A DNA stretch of 6,664 bases from Candidatus Parabacteroides intestinavium (GTDB lineage Bacteria > Bacteroidota > Bacteroidia > Bacteroidales > Tannerellaceae). Each line of letters begins with the position of its first letter. Positions within the stretch are counted from its first letter, which is position 1. The stretch spans positions 1-6,664 of the forward strand of contig DWYO01000329.1 in NCBI GenBank assembly GCA_019118725.1. The letters run 5' to 3'. The translations under genes were made by a program, and so were the position numbers. This document shows positions 1-6,664 of this stretch, in pieces. The notes beneath the pieces are model-generated. The model did not search any database and had not been told where the DNA came from. It saw only the letters and a list, made by a program, of their open reading frames with translations.

Positions 1-1308
1 CCGATCAAGCCTTATTCTCTCAATGAGAAGAATGAATTCAGGATTTTAGTACCATCTAACTTCTTTGGAGAATATATCGAGGCAAATTTTCAAAAGCTAT
101 TGATTCCGGTGGTCCATCGTGTAATGGGACCGGAAGTTTCGTTGATTTATCGAGTAGCCACTTACGGAGATCCGAAAGATGAAGGGGCAATGATGGATTG
201 CCACCCGGAGGTTTCGACCCATCCGGCTCCGGCCCGTCCAAGTGCGCCTACCGTATTCACCCAAAAACGGACACCACAAGATTGGAATTCCTGCCTGAAC
301 CCGAAATACAGTTTTGAGAATTATTTCGAAGGGACAAGCAACAAAGTAGTGCGTTCGGCCAGCGAGGCTATCGCCCAAAATCCGGGAAAGACTGCATTCA
401 ACCCGATGTTCATCTTCGGAGCTTCAGGTGTAGGGAAAACCCATCTGTGCCACGCGATAGGCAATCGCGTGCAGGAACTGCATCCGGAGAAAAAAGTGTT
501 GTACATCTCTGCGCATCTGTTCAGTACGCAATTCACGGATGCGGTACGTAAGAACAACATCAATGAATTCCTTTACTTCTATCAAAATGTAGACGTGCTT
601 TTATTAGACGATGTACAGGAATTTATCGGAAAAGACAAGACTCAAAATACATTCTTCCATATATTCAACCATCTGCACTTGTTGAACAAACAGATTGTAT
701 TGACCTCAGACAAACCACCGGTTGAACTGCAAGGTATGGAGGAACGTTTCTTCACACGCCTGAAATGGGGACTGATTGCAGAACTGTATCGTCCTGATTT
801 GGACTTACGCAAGAAGATATTGAAGAACAAGATGAGCCATGACGGCATAGTGATGCCGGAAGAGGCTTTCAACTTCATTGCCTACAACGTCACCGAGAAT
901 GTACGGGATCTGGAAGGCATTTTGGTGTCATTGATGGCCAACTCTATAGCCAACAACAAGGAAATCGACATGCCGCTGACCAAACGGATCGTCGGGCTGG
1001 CCGTGCGTTTGGAGAAGAAACACCTTTCTGTACAATCCATACAGGAAACGGTCTGCAAATATTTCAATCTGGAGCAATCAGCTATCCAAGCGACTTCCCG
1101 TAAACGCGAGATCGTGCAAGCTCGTCAAATTACAATGTTCTTGGCAAAAAAATATACCGATTGCTCTTTTTCCCAAATTGGGAAAATAGTTGGCAGAAAA
1201 GACCATGCCACGGTCCTGCACGCCTGCAAAACCATCAGAGACCAGATTGAGACCAACAAATCGTTCCGGGCCTCGGTGGAAGAAATCGAAAGCCTATTGA
1301 AAAACTAA
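1..1308 (+). CDS. dnaA: Chromosomal replication initiator DnaA, 5'-truncated by the window edge
   Basis: DnaA binds DnaA boxes at oriC, oligomerises with ATP and opens the duplex for helicase loading. The frame is open from base 1, giving 435 residues before TAA at 1306-1308; roughly 30-40 N-terminal residues of domain I are missing. The remaining domain I covers about residues 1-55 and a short Pro-rich linker (domain II) about 60-95. The AAA+ domain III follows: Walker A GASGVGKT at residues 140-147 (nt 418-441), Walker B LLLDDVQ at 200-206, sensor 1 LTSD at 234-237, arginine finger at Arg253 in the box VII region, and sensor 2 Arg302 in NVRDLEG. Domain IV carries the DNA-binding signature GRKDHATVLHACKTI at 398-412. 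All catalytic positions are intact. The TTG at 100 is not the start, because domain I sequence continues upstream in frame. The gene is followed after 19 nt by nrdJ, so the two are probably co-transcribed. Confidence 0.97.
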   Translation, partial: PIKPYSLNEKNEFRILVPSNFFGEYIEANFQKLLIPVVHRVMGPEVSLIYRVATYGDPKDEGAMMDCHPEVSTHPAPARPSAPTVFTQKRTPQDWNSCLNPKYSFENYFEGTSNKVVRSASEAIAQNPGKTAFNPMFIFGASGVGKTHLCHAIGNRVQELHPEKKVLYISAHLFSTQFTDAVRKNNINEFLYFYQNVDVLLLDDVQEFIGKDKTQNTFFHIFNHLHLLNKQIVLTSDKPPVELQGMEERFFTRLKWGLIAELYRPDLDLRKKILKNKMSHDGIVMPEEAFNFIAYNVTENVRDLEGILVSLMANSIANNKEIDMPLTKRIVGLAVRLEKKHLSVQSIQETVCKYFNLEQSAIQATSRKREIVQARQITMFLAKKYTDCSFSQIGKIVGRKDHATVLHACKTIRDQIETNKSFRASVEEIESLLKN

Positions 1309-1327
1309 GAATAAAATATACAAAGCA

Positions 1328-3871
1328 GTGGAACGTAAGATCTATACATTTGATGAAGCTTACAAAGCGTCTTTGGAATACTTTACCGGTGATGAACTTG
1401 CCGCCAAGGTATGGGTAAACAAATATGCTTTGAAGGATGCTTTCGGGAATATCTACGAGCAGTCTCCAGCGGATATGCATCATCGCTTAGCGTATGAAAT
1501 TGCACGTATAGAAAAGAACTACCCGAATCCTTTAACAGAACAGGAACTTTTCAATTTGTTCGACCATTTCCGGTATATTATCCCTCAAGGGAGCCCGATG
1601 ACGGGTATCGGAAATGATTATCAGATTGCCTCTCTCTCTAATTGCTTCGTGATCGGGTTAGACGGCCCTGCTGATTCTTACGGTGCGATCATTCGCATTG
1701 ATGAGGAACAAGTACAGTTGATGAAGCGCCGTGGCGGTGTAGGACATGACTTATCTCATATCCGGCCTAAAGGCTCGCCTGTAAAGAATTCAGCATTGAC
1801 CTCTACCGGATTGGTCCCTTTCATGGAACGGTATTCTAACTCTACACGCGAGGTAGCACAAGACGGAAGACGCGGAGCTTTAATGCTGTCCGTATCTATC
1901 AAACATCCGGATTCAGAATCGTTTATCGATGCCAAAATGACGGAAGGTAAAGTTACAGGAGCCAATGTATCCGTAAAGATTGATGATGAGTTCATGCACG
2001 CGGTCATCAATCACGAGTCCTACCGCCAACAATATCCGATTCATAGCGATCATCCGGATTATGTAAAAGACATTGACGCCGCTGCTTTGTGGCACAAAAT
2101 TATACACAACGCTTGGAAATCGGCAGAGCCTGGTGTGCTCTTTTGGGATACTATCCTGCGCGAATCAGTACCTGACTCGTACGCCGATTTAGGTTTCCGT
2201 ACGGTGTCCACCAATCCCTGCGGAGAAATTCCGTTGTGTCCGTATGATAGTTGCCGCCTTCTGGCAATCAATCTCTATTCGTATGTTGTCAATCCGTTCA
2301 CGGCTGACGCCTACTTTGACTTCGAGCTTTTCAAAAAGCATGTGGCATTAGCTCAACGGATCATGGATGATATTATCGATCTGGAATCTGAAAAGATCGA
2401 ACAAATATTGAAAAAGATTGATTCTGATCCTGAATCAATGGAAATCAAGGAGACCGAACGGCATTTGTGGGAAAAGATCCAACGTAAGACCTTGATGGGA
2501 AGACGCACGGGAGTAGGCATCACAGCCGAAGGCGATATGCTGGCAGCATTGAACCTGCGTTATGGTTCAGACGAAGCCACCGATTTTGCTGAAAAGGTGC
2601 AAAAGACGCTGGCGCTTTCTGCTTACCGTTCATCGGTCAATATGGCCAAAGAACGTGGTGCTTTCGAAATCTATGACTGGAAACGAGAAGAGCATAATCC
2701 GTTCATCAATCGTTTACGCGATGCTGATCCGGAACTTTACGAAGAAATGAAGCAATACGGACGGCGCAACATTGCCTGCCTGACGATTGCCCCTACAGGA
2801 ACAACGAGTCTGATGACGCAAACCACCTCTGGGATCGAACCAGTATTCCTACCGGTCTATAAACGCCGCCGCAAAGTCAACCCGAATGATAGCGAGGCGC
2901 GTGTTGACTTCGTAGACGAGACAGGTGATGCATTCGAAGAATATATTGTATTCCACCATAAGTTCGTCACATGGATGCAAGCGCAGGGATATTCGGTAAC
3001 CAAGCATTACACACAAGAAGAAATTGATGATTTGGTGGCCAAATCACCGTATTATAAAGCGACCTCAAACGATGTAGACTGGTTGCAGAAAGTGCGTATG
3101 CAAGGCCGTATCCAAAAGTGGGTAGACCACTCTATCAGCGTAACCATTAACTTGCCGAACAATGTAAGTGAAGAACTGGTGAACGAACTTTATATCGAGG
3201 CTTGGCGAAGCGGATGTAAAGGATGTACGGTTTACCGTGACGGCTCACGCTCGGGTGTGCTGATTGCCACGGACAAGAAAAAGAAAAACAACGAAGATTG
3301 CAACTGCATGCAACCTCCGGTCATCGTTTCGACCCGTCCGCGCGAATTGGAAGCCGATGTGGTACGTTTCCAAAATAAAAAAGAGAAATGGATCGCATTC
3401 GTGGGTCTGTTGAACGGACGTCCTTACGAAATATTCACCGGTCTGGCTGATGACGAAGAGGGTATCATCGTTCCGAAGAATATTCAAAAGGGGACTATCA
3501 TTAAGAATTATGATGAGGATGGCAAAAAACATTACGATTTCCAGTTCAAAAACAAACGTGGTTATAAAATGACCATCGAAGGCTTAGACAGTAAGTTTGA
3601 TCCGGAATATTGGAACTATGCCAAGCTCATCTCCGGTGTATTACGCTATGCCATGCCTATTGATCAAGTTATCAAATTGGTACAAGGTTTGGATTTGAAC
3701 AACGAATCTATCAATACGTGGAAAAATGGTGTTGAGCGAGCTCTGAAGAAATATCTGCCAAATGGTACGGAAGCAAAAGGTCAAAAATGTCCCAATTGCG
3801 GACAGGAGACTCTCGTTTACCAAGAGGGATGCTTGATCTGTACCAATTGCGGAGCTTCGAGATGCGGATAA
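1328..3871 (+). CDS. nrdJ: Adenosylcobalamin-dependent (class II) ribonucleoside-diphosphate reductase NrdJ
   Basis: The enzyme reduces ribonucleotides to deoxyribonucleotides, using adenosylcobalamin to generate the active-site thiyl radical, so it needs neither a di-iron subunit nor a glycyl-radical partner. The 847-residue protein shows the class II active site in NPCGE at 296-300: Asn296, radical Cys298 and Glu300. The redox pair is Cys106 (in SLSNCFVIG) and Cys309, 11 residues after the radical Cys as in Thermotoga NrdJ. PTGTTS (489-494) and SGIEP (501-505) are substrate-phosphate-loop motifs. GCKGC (Cys630, Cys633) leads into a TSCPD-like region (about 665-800). The C-terminus is Cys-rich (821, 824, 835, 838, 841, 846), fitting a zinc ribbon/thiol shuttle. 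The reductase core begins near residue 1, so no N-terminal ATP-cone is present. No intein interrupts the motifs. GTG at 1328 is the first usable start after an in-frame TGA at 1298-1300; the upstream sequence is A-rich with no Shine-Dalgarno. It sits 19 nt after dnaA. Confidence 0.95.
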   Translation: MERKIYTFDEAYKASLEYFTGDELAAKVWVNKYALKDAFGNIYEQSPADMHHRLAYEIARIEKNYPNPLTEQELFNLFDHFRYIIPQGSPMTGIGNDYQIASLSNCFVIGLDGPADSYGAIIRIDEEQVQLMKRRGGVGHDLSHIRPKGSPVKNSALTSTGLVPFMERYSNSTREVAQDGRRGALMLSVSIKHPDSESFIDAKMTEGKVTGANVSVKIDDEFMHAVINHESYRQQYPIHSDHPDYVKDIDAAALWHKIIHNAWKSAEPGVLFWDTILRESVPDSYADLGFRTVSTNPCGEIPLCPYDSCRLLAINLYSYVVNPFTADAYFDFELFKKHVALAQRIMDDIIDLESEKIEQILKKIDSDPESMEIKETERHLWEKIQRKTLMGRRTGVGITAEGDMLAALNLRYGSDEATDFAEKVQKTLALSAYRSSVNMAKERGAFEIYDWKREEHNPFINRLRDADPELYEEMKQYGRRNIACLTIAPTGTTSLMTQTTSGIEPVFLPVYKRRRKVNPNDSEARVDFVDETGDAFEEYIVFHHKFVTWMQAQGYSVTKHYTQEEIDDLVAKSPYYKATSNDVDWLQKVRMQGRIQKWVDHSISVTINLPNNVSEELVNELYIEAWRSGCKGCTVYRDGSRSGVLIATDKKKKNNEDCNCMQPPVIVSTRPRELEADVVRFQNKKEKWIAFVGLLNGRPYEIFTGLADDEEGIIVPKNIQKGTIIKNYDEDGKKHYDFQFKNKRGYKMTIEGLDSKFDPEYWNYAKLISGVLRYAMPIDQVIKLVQGLDLNNESINTWKNGVERALKKYLPNGTEAKGQKCPNCGQETLVYQEGCLICTNCGASRCG

Positions 3872-3876
3872 AATTC

Positions 3877-3948
3877 AATGGGCAATCAGCAATGAATAAT
3901 TAGGGGTGTATTGCTACATCCCTAATTATCCATAACTGATTGTCCATT
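3877..3948 (+). terminator. 72-nt two-tier inverted repeat after nrdJ; probable 3'-end hairpin or terminator
   Basis: The hairpin starts 5 nt after the nrdJ stop. The outer stem pairs 3877-3889 with 3936-3948 (13 bp). The inner stem pairs 3896-3910 with 3915-3929 (15 bp) around a TTGC tetraloop. Between them are six nt per side, with three further possible pairs and three mismatches, so 31 of 34 positions can pair. The only imperfections inside the two main stems are G3882-T3943 and G3906-T3919. Both are G-U wobbles in a + strand transcript but A-C mismatches in a - strand transcript, which suggests an RNA hairpin made from the nrdJ strand. Only a short T-run (3947-3950) follows, so intrinsic termination is uncertain; an mRNA 3'-end stabiliser or a small palindromic repeat element are alternatives. 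Confidence 0.65.
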
Positions 3949-3956
3949 TTCCATTA

Positions 3957-3985
3957 AACCCAAATCGGTCATTAGACTTTGGGTT
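3957..3985. repeat. Small 8-bp inverted repeat in the nrdJ-feoB spacer
   Basis: AACCCAAA at 3957-3964 is matched exactly by TTTGGGTT at 3978-3985 across a 13-nt loop. It lies 8 nt after the large nrdJ-distal hairpin. On the + strand it is followed by A residues, not T, so it does not look like an intrinsic terminator by itself. It could be a secondary hairpin in a read-through transcript or a chance repeat in AT-rich DNA. Confidence 0.4.
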
Positions 3986-3988
3986 AAA

Positions 3989-4008
3989 AATACCTATGGA
4001 TAGGTATT
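3989..4008. promoter_or_regulatory. Perfect 20-bp palindrome, candidate operator for feoB
   Basis: The half-sites AATACCTAT (3989-3997) and ATAGGTATT (4000-4008) are exact reverse complements around a central GG. The 2-nt centre is too tight for a good RNA hairpin, so a dimeric protein-binding site is more likely. Its right half overlaps the predicted -33 element (4006-4009), the position expected for a repressor operator. As the next gene imports ferrous iron, a metal-sensing regulator of the Fur or DtxR/MntR type is a natural candidate, but the half-site matches neither well-known consensus closely, so the regulator is left unassigned. Confidence 0.5.
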
Positions 4009-4038
4009 GCCAAGATAACGCAGAATATTGTACCTTTG
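4006..4038 (+). promoter_or_regulatory. Bacteroidetes-type promoter for feoB
   Basis: TACCTTTG at 4031-4038 is an exact match to the Bacteroidetes -7 consensus TAnnTTTG. An ATTG at 4006-4009, close to the -33 consensus TTTG, lies 21 nt upstream. The spacing is at the long end of what these promoters use. Transcription would begin near 4042, giving a leader of about 80 nt before the feoB ATG. The site lies between the nrdJ-distal hairpin and feoB, and its upstream element is overlapped by a perfect palindrome. Confidence 0.65.
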
Positions 4039-4044
4039 CATAGA

Positions 4045-4104
4045 GATTGACAATCAACCGTGAGTACCCAAATTTCTCATTTGCAATCGTTAATTGTCAA
4101 TTAA
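4045..4104 (+). other. AT-rich, potentially structured feoB leader with ATTGTCAATT-type repeats
   Basis: Within the predicted 5' leader, ATTGACAAT (4046-4054) is the exact reverse complement of ATTGTCAAT (4093-4101), giving a 9-bp stem extendable by one G-U pair. Inside it, GTGAG (4060-4064) can pair with CTCAT (4076-4080) with one G-U. The downstream arm is also part of a local perfect palindrome, TTAATTG-T-CAATTAA (4090-4104), so two folds compete. A related word, TTGTCCATT, closes the large hairpin at 3940-3948. AT-rich spacers produce such matches easily, so function is unproven. No known riboswitch class is recognisable. Confidence 0.3.
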
Positions 4105-4124
4105 TAATTGTGAGTTGAAAAAGT

Positions 4125-6602
4125 ATGAGACTATCTGAACTTCGCACAGGCGAAAAAGGCATAATTGTAAAAGTGATGGGGCGCGGAGCTTTCCGCAAAC
4201 GCATCATTGAAATGGGCTTTATCCGGGGAAAAGAGGTGAAGGTTATCCAAAACGCACCGCTGAAAGATCCTATCCATTACAGAATCATGGGATATGACGT
4301 TTCGCTCCGCCGGCAAGATGCGGAACTGATTGAAGTAGTCAGTGCCGCTGAGTTTGCCTCAGAATCCCAAAAGAATCCTTTGCAGGAGAGATCAGCTGAA
4401 GACTATATCGTCCCTTCCGATGATGAACTGAAAGAATTAGCCGACCATAAACGGAAAATTATCAACGTGGCATTGGTCGGAAATCCCAATTGCGGTAAAA
4501 CCTCTTTATTCAACTTCGCATCCGGAGCACATGAACGTGTGGGGAATTATAGCGGGGTTACAGTTGACGCCAAAGAGGGAATCTTCCGCCAGAATGGATA
4601 TACATTCCGAATTGTCGATCTACCGGGTACCTACTCCCTCTCGGCTTATACACCGGAAGAACTGTATGTGCGCAAGCATTTAAACGAAAATGAACAACCG
4701 GACGTGGTTATCAATGTAATCGATGCTTCTAATTTGGAACGCAACTTGTATCTGACCACGCAATTGATTGATATGGATGTCCAAATGGTCATCGCCCTGA
4801 ATATGTATGACGAATTGGAAAAGGCCGGGAATAAGTTTGATTACGAATCTTTGGCTCGGATGATAGGATGTCCGATCGTGCCTACTATCAGTAAAACCGG
4901 ATTTGGTATCGATGACTTATTCAACCGAGTAATCAAGGTATACGAGGAACAAGATCCTGTAGTACGTCATATTCACATCAATTACGGTGATATTTTGGAA
5001 AAAGGCATTGAGAATGTCAAAAACGCGATTGCGCAAATAGATAATAATATGCCGAAGAGTATCTCCCGCCGTTATCTCTCCATCAAACTTATGGAGCATG
5101 ATAAGGAAGTGGAAGAAAAAATCAAAGCCTTGCCCGAAGGCGAACAGGTTCTTGCCGTCCGCGACAAAAATACAGCACATATTGAAAGCCTCTTGAAGGA
5201 GGATTGCGAAACGGCACTGACTGATGCCCGCTACGGCTTTATCTCTGGAGCCTTATGCGAGACATTCGAACAGAATAAAATCAAGGAAGCAACTAAAACA
5301 CAGCTTATTGATTTGTTTGTGACCCATAAAATTTTAGGTTTCCCCATCTTTATTCTCTTCATGTGGATCATGTTTGAAGCGACCTTCCGTTTAGGCGAAT
5401 ATCCTATGGGATGGATAGAGAACCTGGTAGAGATCATCGGTAACTTCATTAGTACCCACATGGCGGACGGAGCTTTAAAGGACCTGATCGTAGACGGTAT
5501 TATCGGAGGTGTGGGAGGTGTAATCGTATTCCTTCCTCAAATCATTATTTTGTATGCATTTATCTCCTTTATGGAAGATTCTGGATATATGGCACGTGCA
5601 GCATTCATCATGGATAAAATCATGCATAAAATGGGATTGCACGGAAAATCATTTATACCTTTAGTGATGGGATTCGGATGCAATGTCCCGGCGGTTATGG
5701 CCACGCGAACCATTGAAAGCCGGAATAGCAGGATGATAACCATGCTGGTGACTCCGTTGATGAGTTGCAGCGCACGACTTCCGCTCTATGTCCTGATTAC
5801 CGGTATCTTATTCCCTAAAAATGCCGGGACAATAATGTTACTGCTTTATGCAACAGGCCTCATTTTCGCCGTTATTTTAGCACGTGTATTCAAGCGTTGC
5901 TTTTTTAACAAGGAAGATGTACCGTTCGTCATGGAATTACCTCCTTACCGCATGCCTACAGGAAAATCTATCCTTATACACATGTGGGAAAAAGCCAAAC
6001 AATACCTGCACAAGATGGGAGGCATTATTCTGATCGGCTCTATCATTATCTGGTTCTTAGGCTATTTCCCTAGGGAAACCCAGCATACCGCTGCGTTCAA
6101 ACAGCAAATAGCCGACATTGAAAACGCTCAATTAACGCAGGAGGTAAAGGAAGAAAAAATCACAGCTATCGAGAATCTCATGACTATTGACCATCAAGAG
6201 AATTCCTATATCGGACGTATCGGTAAAGCGATCTCACCCATCATGGAACCTCTCGGATTCAATTGGAAAATCAGTGTCAGCCTTCTATCCGGCATGGCCG
6301 CCAAAGAAATTGTGGTCAGCACCTTGGGAGTCTTATATACAGGTAGCGGAGATGAAGAGCAAGCCCTTGCCGACCGGCTAATGCAAGAAACCAAGCCAGA
6401 CGGCACAGCAATATTCACGCCATTAGTCGGCCTCAGCCTGATGTTCTTCGTATTATTATACTTTCCATGTATAGCCACAATCGTAGCCATCAAGAATGAA
6501 TCTAATTCATGGAAATGGGGAATCTTCACCGTCGCCTACACCTGTGTCTTAGCTTGGATAGTTTCATTCTTAATTTACCAAATAGGAAGTCTTATTATCT
6601 AA
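4125..6602 (+). CDS. feoB: FeoA-FeoB fusion, GTP-driven ferrous iron transporter
   Basis: This inner-membrane protein imports Fe(II), powered or gated by its G-protein domain. The 825 residues begin with a complete FeoA SH3-like domain (about 1-74) and a linker (75-110). The G domain follows: G1 GNPNCGKTS at 119-127, G2 Thr146, G3 DLPG at 165-168, G4 NMYD at 226-229 and G5 SKTG at 256-259. A helical GDI-like region (about 285-395) leads to the membrane part. Hydrophobic segments lie near 403-420, 452-480, 511-525, 534-562, 568-590, 630-647, 763-785 and 797-822. The two Gate motifs are visible: GFGCNVPA with Cys519 and MSCSARLP with Cys548. A charged loop (about 650-690) separates the halves. 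FeoB proteins without FeoA are usually about 50-75 residues shorter. An in-frame TGA at 4116-4118 fixes the ATG at 4125 as the start. Manganese is a possible alternative substrate, since some Bacteroidales FeoB paralogues carry it. Confidence 0.96.
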   Translation: MRLSELRTGEKGIIVKVMGRGAFRKRIIEMGFIRGKEVKVIQNAPLKDPIHYRIMGYDVSLRRQDAELIEVVSAAEFASESQKNPLQERSAEDYIVPSDDELKELADHKRKIINVALVGNPNCGKTSLFNFASGAHERVGNYSGVTVDAKEGIFRQNGYTFRIVDLPGTYSLSAYTPEELYVRKHLNENEQPDVVINVIDASNLERNLYLTTQLIDMDVQMVIALNMYDELEKAGNKFDYESLARMIGCPIVPTISKTGFGIDDLFNRVIKVYEEQDPVVRHIHINYGDILEKGIENVKNAIAQIDNNMPKSISRRYLSIKLMEHDKEVEEKIKALPEGEQVLAVRDKNTAHIESLLKEDCETALTDARYGFISGALCETFEQNKIKEATKTQLIDLFVTHKILGFPIFILFMWIMFEATFRLGEYPMGWIENLVEIIGNFISTHMADGALKDLIVDGIIGGVGGVIVFLPQIIILYAFISFMEDSGYMARAAFIMDKIMHKMGLHGKSFIPLVMGFGCNVPAVMATRTIESRNSRMITMLVTPLMSCSARLPLYVLITGILFPKNAGTIMLLLYATGLIFAVILARVFKRCFFNKEDVPFVMELPPYRMPTGKSILIHMWEKAKQYLHKMGGIILIGSIIIWFLGYFPRETQHTAAFKQQIADIENAQLTQEVKEEKITAIENLMTIDHQENSYIGRIGKAISPIMEPLGFNWKISVSLLSGMAAKEIVVSTLGVLYTGSGDEEQALADRLMQETKPDGTAIFTPLVGLSLMFFVLLYFPCIATIVAIKNESNSWKWGIFTVAYTCVLAWIVSFLIYQIGSLII

Positions 6603-6613
6603 AAAGAAACAAT

Positions 6614-6664
6614 ATGTGGCAAAACATAGCAGTATGCCTAATAGGCCTATTTGTCGCTCTTTAT
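6614..6664 (+). CDS. Start of a small membrane protein downstream of feoB, possibly FeoB-associated; 3'-truncated
   Basis: An ATG at 6614, 11 nt after the feoB stop and preceded by the purine-rich AAAGAAAC, opens a frame that stays open to the window end (17 codons, beginning MWQNIAVCLIGL). It encodes a hydrophobic N-terminal helix. Small proteins starting MWQ plus a single membrane helix and ending in a Cys-rich tail (FeoB-associated Cys-rich membrane proteins) commonly follow feoB in Bacteroidota, and the position and start fit that family. The diagnostic Cys-rich tail lies outside the window, so this is an inference from context. It would be translated from the feoB mRNA; no terminator is visible between the two. 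Confidence 0.6.
   Translation, partial: MWQNIAVCLIGLFVALY

Noticed and set aside
100..102. TTG as the dnaA start codon
   Set aside because: The frame is open to base 1 and the upstream residues fit DnaA domain I, so the true start lies before the window.
1309..1327. Cobalamin riboswitch or NrdR box controlling nrdJ
   Set aside because: The dnaA-nrdJ gap is only 19 nt of A-rich sequence with room for neither.
1328..3871. Intein or frameshift in nrdJ, a family where inteins are frequent
   Set aside because: The core motifs follow each other at normal spacing in one uninterrupted 847-residue frame, with no splicing-junction motifs seen.
3926..3934. DnaA-box-like TTATCCATA near dnaA, hinting at oriC in the nrdJ-feoB spacer
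   Set aside because: It has one mismatch to TTATCCACA, is a single copy, and lies inside the arm of the large hairpin, whose pairing explains it. No cluster of boxes or DNA unwinding element accompanies it.
3973..3981. Possible second Bacteroidetes -7 element (TAGACTTTG)
   Set aside because: It has three rather than two bases between TA and TTTG and no -33 partner at a suitable distance; it also forms part of a small hairpin.
1..6664. Antisense open frames of 60-107 codons opposite dnaA, nrdJ and feoB
   Set aside because: They mirror strongly conserved + strand genes, show no recognisable domains, and have no convincing promoter or start context.
1..6664. Mobile element, CRISPR array, phage or defence system
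   Set aside because: No transposase, integrase, regularly spaced repeats, tRNA or defence-domain gene is visible; all genes are housekeeping or metal-uptake functions.

Overview
The window looks like core chromosome of a member of the Bacteroidales (Bacteroidota). Four things point there: a DnaA of Bacteroidales character, a cobalamin-dependent ribonucleotide reductase of the type common in gut Bacteroides/Parabacteroides relatives, a FeoA-FeoB fusion, and an intergenic promoter that matches the Bacteroidetes -33/-7 consensus (TAnnTTTG) rather than a sigma-70 one. Start regions are A-rich without strong Shine-Dalgarno sequences, and base composition appears to be in the mid-40s % G+C by eye. 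The genus cannot be fixed from the sequence alone.

Layout: every real gene is on the + strand. Positions 1-1308 hold the 3' part of dnaA, missing roughly the first 30-40 codons, which lie outside the window. Only 19 nt separate it from nrdJ (GTG start at 1328, stop at 3871), a full-length adenosylcobalamin-dependent class II ribonucleotide reductase. A 253-bp intergenic region follows and is unusually dense in structure: a 72-nt two-tier inverted repeat, a smaller hairpin, a perfect 20-bp palindrome overlapping the -33 element of a predicted promoter, and an AT-rich structured leader. The feoB gene (4125-6602) encodes FeoA fused to FeoB. Eleven nt after it begins a small membrane-protein gene that runs off the end of the window.

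How the genes fit together: dnaA and nrdJ appear to form one transcription unit linking replication initiation to dNTP supply. The intergenic structures look like the end of that unit and the regulated start of a ferrous-iron uptake unit (feoB plus a small membrane partner). I see no mobile element, CRISPR array, tRNA or rRNA. I also see no convincing new multi-gene system. The most interesting material is the regulatory DNA between nrdJ and feoB and the tight dnaA-nrdJ linkage.
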